Positions 59,590 through 64,000 of a DNA stretch of 64,000 nt are shown here, in pieces. The stretch comes from Nonomuraea maritima. GTDB taxonomy: Bacteria > Actinomycetota > Actinomycetes > Streptosporangiales > Streptosporangiaceae. Every line of letters begins with the position of its first letter. The first letter of the stretch is position 1. The position numbers and the translations under genes were made by a program. The stretch covers positions 1-64,000 of the forward strand of contig NZ_FNFB01000009.1 in assembly GCF_900100395.1 (NCBI RefSeq), in the 5' to 3' direction. The notes beneath the pieces were generated by a model. It had not been told where the DNA came from. It made no database searches and saw nothing but the letters and a program-made list of their open reading frames with translations.

Positions 59590-59976
59590 GTGACCGACAA
59601 CAAGAGCATCGTCCAGCAGGCACTGACGGCACTCGTGGCGACCGGCGACGTCGACGCGCTCGCGCCGTTGCTGCGCGACGACTTCGTGCATCACCGTCCC
59701 GACTCGACCTCGGCATCCAAGGCGGAATGGCTCGCCGCCGTGCGCGCCGCGCTCGTCCCGCTCGCCGGCATGCACGTGGAGATCCAGCATCTGTTGGCCG
59801 ACGGCGACCACGTCGTGATGCACTCGCGCCGCCGACTGCCCGGCGGCACGGCCGAGATCGCGGTCGTGGACGTCTGGCGCCTCGACGACGGGCTGATCGC
59901 CGAGGCGTGGGAGATCATCGAACCGGTGTCCCGGGCAGCCGCCAACCTGACGTGGTGGGAACCCGCCGATCACTGA
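59590..59976 (+). CDS. SnoaL-like/NTF2-fold protein
   Basis: The 128-residue protein has the NTF2-like pattern IVQQALTALVATGDVDALAPLLRDDFVHHRPD, then HVEIQHLLADGDHVVMHSRRRLPGGTAEIAVVDVWRLDDGLIAEAWEII. Proteins of this fold isomerise, hydrolyse or simply bind small hydrophobic molecules. GTG 59590 is the start. Its 3' end overlaps by seven bases that of the second MmyB-type regulator. It is divergent from the first MmyB-type regulator and is the likely target of it. Confidence 0.88.
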   Translation: MTDNKSIVQQALTALVATGDVDALAPLLRDDFVHHRPDSTSASKAEWLAAVRAALVPLAGMHVEIQHLLADGDHVVMHSRRRLPGGTAEIAVVDVWRLDDGLIAEAWEIIEPVSRAAANLTWWEPADH

Positions 59977-60821
59977 AGCGGCGCATACGCGTCGGGGCCC
60001 AGGACGCTCAACAGGGCCAGGGCCTCGGCGCCGGGGGATCCCGGTGGCGCGGTGTAGAGGACGAGGTGCTGGTCGCGGTCGGTGAGCGCGAGCGCGTCGC
60101 AGTCGACGGTGACCTCGCCGACGACCGGATGGTGGAACGTCTTGGTGAGCATGGGCGCGGCCTGCACGTCGTGCCGCTCCCACAGCCGGGCGAAGTCGGG
60201 GCTCGCCCCGCGCAGTTCTTCGACGAGGCCGGTCACGGCGGGGTCGGAGGGGTAGCGGGCGAGGGTCGAGTGCAGTCTCATGACGACGTGGTGCCGGAAC
60301 TCGGTCGCGTCGGAGATTCCGTACAGCTCGGCGCCCGGGCGTGGCCGGTCGAGGAACACCCGGCGCGCGAGATTGCGGTCCTTCGGCGCGAGCACGCCGA
60401 AGTCCTCCATGAGGGCGGCCGTGAGGTCGTTCCACGCGAGCACCTCGAACGTGGCGGAGGTCACGAAGGCGGCGGTCTGCGGCAGCCGCTCGATGAGCGC
60501 GAGGATGCTCGGACGCACATCACGCCGGTGCAACCCGGTACGCCTCGGCGCCGTGCCCGCGAGCAGGTGGAGGTGGTCGGACTCGGCGTCCGTGAGCCGC
60601 AGCGCGCCCGCGATCCCGGCGAGGACCTCGCCCGACGGCCGTGGCGCGCGGCCCTGTTCGAGCCGGACGTAGTACTCCGTGGAGATGTGCGCGAGGACGG
60701 CCACCTCCTCGCGGCGAAGCCCCGGCGTCCGGCGGCGCGGTCCCGAGGGGAGGCCGACGTCCTCCGGCCGGAGCCGTTCGCGACGGCTGCGGAGGAACGC
60801 CCCGAGTTCCTGCTTGTCCAT
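59970..60821 (-). CDS. XRE-family regulator with MmyB-like ligand-binding domain (second copy)
   Basis: The 283-residue protein has an XRE helix-turn-helix of the type ELGAFLRSRRERLRPEDVGL ... RTPGLRREEVAVLAHIS TEYYVRLEQGR, followed by the MmyB-like domain (AAFVTSATFEVLAWNDLTAALMEDFG, FHHPVVGEVTVDCDALAL, LVLYTAPPGSP). ATG 60821 follows GGGAGG. This is the common actinobacterial group in which the regulator is divergent from an SDR gene, here at 61123. It differs in its HTH start from the copy at 58735, so they are not recent duplicates. Confidence 0.92.
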   Translation of the reverse strand: MDKQELGAFLRSRRERLRPEDVGLPSGPRRRTPGLRREEVAVLAHISTEYYVRLEQGRAPRPSGEVLAGIAGALRLTDAESDHLHLLAGTAPRRTGLHRRDVRPSILALIERLPQTAAFVTSATFEVLAWNDLTAALMEDFGVLAPKDRNLARRVFLDRPRPGAELYGISDATEFRHHVVMRLHSTLARYPSDPAVTGLVEELRGASPDFARLWERHDVQAAPMLTKTFHHPVVGEVTVDCDALALTDRDQHLVLYTAPPGSPGAEALALLSVLGPDAYAPLQ

Positions 60822-60985
60822 CAGATCCTCCCGAGGGGACCGTCGCCTTGAGGCGACGGGGGAATCGGGAGCGGGAGGGCCGTCAAGGCCCGAGCGTGTA
60901 GTGACAGAACCTCGGAAATTGTCGCCACCTCCGGATACGATTGCTTTCGTGCTTTCGGGCATCGGTCAGGGCTTGGCCGTCGTCT

Positions 60986-61027
60986 CCCGCGCAAGCGGGG
61001 CGAGAAGCCGCTCTCTTCAGGGAGCGG
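60986..61027 (+). other. Two hairpins in the SDR upstream region
   Basis: CCCGC-gcaa-GCGGG (60986-60999) and CCGCTC-N8-GAGCGG (61008-61027) lie in the 301-base divergent region before the SDR gene. They may be leader structures or part of the regulator binding region. No gene is seen in the remainder. Confidence 0.35.
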
Positions 61028-61122
61028 AGGAGTCACAACCTCAGTCTGCATGCCGCGCGGCGGTGGATCCTGGTACTGCCTGTGCCTGCATCCGGACCGG
61101 GCACCGGGCGGACACTTCCGGC

Positions 61123-61908
61123 ATGACCAACGACATCGGTTTCACCCCCATCGGCCTGCTCACCGGCAAGGTCGTGCTCATCACCGGAGCCAGCCGCGGC
61201 ATCGGCGCGGCCGCCGCCCGGCTCTTCGCGCGGGAGGGCGCGTCCGTCGTGCTCGCCGCCCGCGGCGTCGACGCGCTCCAGAAGATCGTCGCCGAGATCC
61301 GCGCCGACGGCGGCGTCGCCGACGCCGTCCCCCTCGACCTGGCCGACCGCGCGAGCATCCGCGCCGCCGTCGACCACGTGGAGAAGCTGCACGGACGGCT
61401 CGACGGGGCCTTCAACAACGGCGCGGCCGGCCAGCGGCGGCCCGGCCCGCTCGACACCACGGCCGACGAGGACATCGACGAGCAGTTCACGGTGAACTTC
61501 CGCGCGCACTGGACCGCCATGACCGCCGAGGCCGAGCTCATGCGGCGCACCGGCGGCGGGGCCATCGTCAACACCTCCAGCATCGGCAGCCGCCGCGCGA
61601 ACCCGGCCCTGCCCGCGTACGGCGCCATGAAGCGGGCGCTCAACAGCATCACCGAGACCGCCGCGGTGAGCTGGGCACGTGACGGCATCCGGGTGAACGG
61701 CATCACCCCCGGCGGAACCGTCACGGAGATGATGGACGCGTGGGAGGCGGCGACTCCCGGCATCATCGAGCGAGCCAAGGCATCGATCCCGCTGGGGCGG
61801 ATGGCCGAGCCCCGCGAGGTCGCCGAGGCGGCCGCGTGGCTGCTCAGCGACCGGGCCTCGATGGTGACCGGCGCCATCGTCCCGGTGGACGGCGGCGCCG
61901 GCGCCTGA
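61123..61908 (+). CDS. Short-chain dehydrogenase/reductase under an MmyB-type regulator
   Basis: The 261-residue SDR has VVLITGASRGIGAAAARLFA for cofactor binding and the catalytic Ser (VNTSSIGS) and Tyr-x3-Lys (YGAMK). The usual NNAG motif reads FNNGAAG, with Gly and Ala exchanged, which may matter for fold stability. The C-terminus MVTGAIVPVDGGAGA is typical. ATG 61123 is the first Met before the fold; no clear ribosome-binding site precedes it. It is divergent from the MmyB-type regulator gene at 60821, its probable controller. Substrate unknown. Confidence 0.9.
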   Translation: MTNDIGFTPIGLLTGKVVLITGASRGIGAAAARLFAREGASVVLAARGVDALQKIVAEIRADGGVADAVPLDLADRASIRAAVDHVEKLHGRLDGAFNNGAAGQRRPGPLDTTADEDIDEQFTVNFRAHWTAMTAEAELMRRTGGGAIVNTSSIGSRRANPALPAYGAMKRALNSITETAAVSWARDGIRVNGITPGGTVTEMMDAWEAATPGIIERAKASIPLGRMAEPREVAEAAAWLLSDRASMVTGAIVPVDGGAGA

Positions 61909-61941
61909 GAGGAGAGCCCGGGCCGTGGCACGGAGGTGTCG

Positions 61942-61981
61942 CGGCTCAGTCCGGGAAAAGCTTTTCTCTACTGAGAGCCGG
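61942..61981. terminator. Inverted repeat between convergent SDR and LacI genes
   Basis: CGGCTC..AGT pairs with ACT..GAGAGCCG, with a two-base bulge, and encloses a perfect 12-bp palindrome GAAAAGCTTTTC (61955-61966). The placement between two stop codons favours a bidirectional terminator; the palindrome alone could also be a LacI-type site. Confidence 0.5.
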
Positions 61982-63013
61982 TCACGAGGTGCCACGGCGG
62001 GTGGACTCGCGGAGCACCAGGCCGGCCGGGACGATCGTGACGCCGCCGGGCGCCGGGTCGCCCGCGATCGCGTCCAGCAGGTGGCGGGCCGCCAGGCGGC
62101 CGATCTCGCCGAGGTTCATGTCGACGGTCGTCAGCGGCGGCCGGCAGCCCAGCGCCATCGGCTCCCAGTTGTCGAACCCCACCAGCGCCACGTCCTCCGG
62201 CACCCGCCGTCCCCGCTCGCGCAGCGTCTCGGCCACCCCCCGCGCGATCTGGTCGCTGCCGCAGAAGACGGCGTCCACGTCGGGCGACTCGTGCAGCAGC
62301 ACGTCGGCCCCCTGCCGGCCCCACTCCTCGCTCCACTGCCCGTAAAGGATCTCGCCGGCCGGCGCGAGCCCGGCCGAGCCCAGGGCGGTGGTCATGCCCT
62401 GGGCTCGGCGGCGGGCCGCCTCGAAACTCTGCGGGCCCGTGACGTGCCCGATGCGGGTGCGGCCCGTCGCCATGAGGTGGCGCGCGGCCAGCGCGCCGCC
62501 GCCCTCGTCGTCCGGGATGATCGACACGTCGGAGTCGTCGGCGGACTGCGTCATCGCGTACACGACCGGGACGGGCAGGTCGCGGCCGATGCCCGGCCGG
62601 GGCTCCGTGCGCCGCCCGGTCACGATGATGCCCTCGACGCGCCTGGCCAGCAGGCGTTCGACGTAGTGGCGCTCCCTGATCGGGTCGTCGCGGGTGTCGC
62701 ACATGAAGACGGAGATCTGCCCGGCGTCCAGCGCGTCCTCTGCGCCCAGCATCACCGGGATGCTGAAGCGGCCGAAGCTGTCGGAGGTGACCAGGCCCAC
62801 CGTGTACGTGCGCCCGGCGAGCAGGCCCTGGGCGAACGGGTTGGGCCGGAAGCCGAGCCGCTCGGCGGCGGCGAGCACCCGGTCGCGGGTCTCGACGCGC
62901 ATCCGTCCGCGCCCGTTGAGCGCCTTGGAGGCGGTGCCGATCGACACCTCGGCGGCCGCCGCGACGTCTCTGATTGTGACGGCTCTCGTTGTCCCGTCGG
63001 AAGGGCTGGCCAA
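61982..63013 (-). CDS. LacI-family regulator of the GH127 gene
   Basis: The 343-residue protein has a LacI helix-turn-helix (TIRDVAAAAEVSIGTASKALNGRGR) and a sugar-binding domain (SDSFGRFSIPVMLGAEDAL, VYAMTQSADDSDVSIIPDDEGGG, VALVGFDNWEPMALGCRPPLTTV). TTG 63013 is the start, spaced well from AAGGGG. It is divergent from a GH127 arabinofuranosidase, and a palindrome in the shared interval fits as operator. It should repress arabinan or arabinoside use until an L-arabinose-type ligand is present. Confidence 0.92.
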   Translation of the reverse strand: MASPSDGTTRAVTIRDVAAAAEVSIGTASKALNGRGRMRVETRDRVLAAAERLGFRPNPFAQGLLAGRTYTVGLVTSDSFGRFSIPVMLGAEDALDAGQISVFMCDTRDDPIRERHYVERLLARRVEGIIVTGRRTEPRPGIGRDLPVPVVYAMTQSADDSDVSIIPDDEGGGALAARHLMATGRTRIGHVTGPQSFEAARRRAQGMTTALGSAGLAPAGEILYGQWSEEWGRQGADVLLHESPDVDAVFCGSDQIARGVAETLRERGRRVPEDVALVGFDNWEPMALGCRPPLTTVDMNLGEIGRLAARHLLDAIAGDPAPGGVTIVPAGLVLRESTRRGTS

Positions 63014-63048
63014 CCGATTCCCCTTTCGCGGTCACACATGACGGTCCC

Positions 63049-63077
63049 TTGACCTGTGATGTATCACACCTTACTCT
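63049..63077 (+). promoter_or_regulatory. GH127 promoter with operator in its spacer
   Basis: TTGACC (63049-63054), exactly 17 bases and TACTCT (63072-63077) form a good SigA promoter. The spacer begins with the perfect inverted repeat TGTGAT-GT-ATCACA (63055-63068). Repressor bound there would exclude RNA polymerase. The divergent LacI gene is the obvious source of the repressor. Confidence 0.7.
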
Positions 63078-63128
63078 CCGGGTGAGAAAACCTATTCCCC
63101 GAGTTTCCCACGGAGTCTAAGGAGCTCG

Positions 63129-64000
63129 ATGCACCAAAGTCCCGTCGACCCGTCCGGCCGGGCAGTGTGGCGGCCGGTCGGCATTCGCGACGTCGACATC
63201 ACCGGTGGTCCCTTCGCCCGCTGGCAGCGGATCAACCACGAGGCCAGCATCCCGCTGGGCATGGAGCAGATGGAACGCTCGGGCGCGCTGCCCAACCTCC
63301 GCAGGGCCGGGGGAGAGGGCGAGGGGCCGTTCCAGGGCTACCGGTTCCAGGACTCCGACCTCTACAAGCAGCTGGAGGCGCTCTCCTGGGAGCACGTCCG
63401 CGCCCCGGAGAGCGAGTACGCGCGGTTCGCCGACGAGGCGGCGGCCGTGTTGAGGAAGGCCCAGCGGGCGGATGGCTACCTCAACTCGCACTACCAGGTC
63501 GTCAAGCCGGACAAGATCTGGGCCGAGCTCGAGTACAGCCACGAGATGTACTGCGCGGGCCACCTGTTCCAGGCGGCGGTGGCCGCCGCCCGCGCCGGGA
63601 TCGGGCCGGGCGTCGTGGAGGTCGCCCGCCGCCTCGCCGACCACCTGGTCGAGGTGTTCCTGACCGGCGGGAACGACGGCATCGACGGCCATGCGGAGGT
63701 CGAGACCGCCCTGGTCGAGCTCTACCGGCTGACCGGCGAGCGCTCCTACCTCGACCTGGCCGCCAAGCTGATCGACAACCGCGGCAAGGGCCTCGTCAAG
63801 GACAGCGGCATGGGCATGCTCTACGCCCAGGACCACCTGCCCGTGCGCGAGGCAGGCACCGCCGTCGGGCACGCCGTGCGCCAGCTCTACCTGGAGGCCG
63901 GCGTCGTCGACGTCTACCTGGAGACCGGCGACGAGTCGCTGCTGGAGTGCTCGCTGCGTCGCTGGGAGGACATGGTCGCCACCAAGACGTACATCACGGG
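63129..64000 (+). CDS. GH127 beta-L-arabinofuranosidase, N-terminal part (cut by window end)
   Basis: The first 290 residues match the GH127 (DUF1680) catalytic toroid: VDITGGPFARWQRINHE, FQDSDLYKQLEALSWE, DGYLNSHYQ, WAELEYSHEMYCAGHLFQAA and VGHAVRQLYLEAGVVDVYLETGD. GH127 enzymes remove beta-L-arabinofuranose from plant arabinosides with a zinc-bound catalytic Cys, which lies beyond the window. No signal peptide is seen, so it acts in the cytoplasm on imported oligosaccharides. ATG 63129 follows AAGGAG. It is controlled by the divergent LacI protein and complements the secreted PL11 lyase in pectin use. Confidence 0.92.
   Translation, partial: MHQSPVDPSGRAVWRPVGIRDVDITGGPFARWQRINHEASIPLGMEQMERSGALPNLRRAGGEGEGPFQGYRFQDSDLYKQLEALSWEHVRAPESEYARFADEAAAVLRKAQRADGYLNSHYQVVKPDKIWAELEYSHEMYCAGHLFQAAVAAARAGIGPGVVEVARRLADHLVEVFLTGGNDGIDGHAEVETALVELYRLTGERSYLDLAAKLIDNRGKGLVKDSGMGMLYAQDHLPVREAGTAVGHAVRQLYLEAGVVDVYLETGDESLLECSLRRWEDMVATKTYIT

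Noticed and set aside
58724-59716. 543-residue fusion of the GNAT with an upstream frame
   Set aside because: The upstream part is a shadow of the first MmyB-type regulator; ATG 58723 with GGGGAC starts the GNAT domain.
1-64000. tRNA, rRNA, CRISPR arrays, prophage
   Set aside because: I looked in all intergenic stretches for cloverleaf/TTCGA arms, repeat-spacer arrays and phage structural genes and saw none.

Overview
The window is high-GC DNA from a mycelial actinomycete. Evidence: strong third-position GC, many GTG/TTG starts, ECF41, ECF42 and SigB/F-type sigma factors, GAF/PAS-PP2C (SpoIIE-type) phosphatases, MmyB-type XRE regulators, and rare TTA codons placed early in exported-protein genes. 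The gene set is compatible with Streptosporangiales (for example Nonomuraea) or a Streptomyces relative, but no rRNA or other marker is present to settle it. I found no tRNA, rRNA, CRISPR array or prophage. The only mobile DNA is the tail of an IS110-family transposase at the left edge.

Left region (1-22 kb): IS110 tail; LacI regulator; PP2C phosphatase; a two-component pair divergent from an ABC-2 transporter; a PAS/GAF-PP2C phosphatase; a membrane protein; an FeS-type photolyase-like protein; an ECF41 sigma factor translationally coupled to an FAD oxidoreductase behind a recognisable ECF41 promoter; a MarR gene divergent from a secreted S37-type peptidase; an SDR; an O-methyltransferase; and a small secreted, possibly barrel-fold protein. 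That last gene has a hairpin-rich leader and is followed by about 300 bases of degenerate hairpin repeats and a strong terminator. A second two-component pair follows.

Middle region (22-43 kb): a secreted PL11 rhamnogalacturonan lyase whose promoter carries an 18-bp palindromic operator, with a possible second operator inside the gene; a hydrolase; a decayed MFS transporter; and a GlxA-type AraC regulator. Next is a five-gene minus-strand operon (oxidoreductase, LigA, LigB, citryl-CoA-lyase-like, class III CoA-transferase), divergent from an amidohydrolase and an IclR regulator. This looks like an aromatic or heterocycle catabolic cluster with a non-standard lower pathway. Two secreted M14 carboxypeptidases follow. 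Then come a GNAT gene preceded by a promoter-hairpin-T-tract leader and, facing it, an EF-G paralogue preceded by a 35-codon leader ORF and a WhiB7-like promoter. These two look like antibiotic-responsive genes.

Right region (43-64 kb): a WGxxGxxG-type surface peptide, a metallophosphoesterase, a DUF6461-like gene, a truncated methyltransferase, a MOSC protein, an ECF42 sigma factor coupled to a DUF2332 gene, a large secreted subtilase, a nucleosidase, a glutathione-independent formaldehyde dehydrogenase, a SigB/F-type sigma factor, an orphan histidine kinase, an AlkZ-like protein, an HTH/DUF4180 gene pair, and a GNAT. Two MmyB-type regulators follow, each divergent from a small enzyme gene. 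A LacI regulator divergent from a GH127 beta-L-arabinofuranosidase (cut by the window end) closes the window; its palindromic operator fills the promoter spacer.

Common themes are extracellular protein and pectin degradation (four secreted peptidases, PL11, GH127) under LacI and possibly bldA-type control, dense stress signalling, and many perfect-stem terminators at convergent gene ends.
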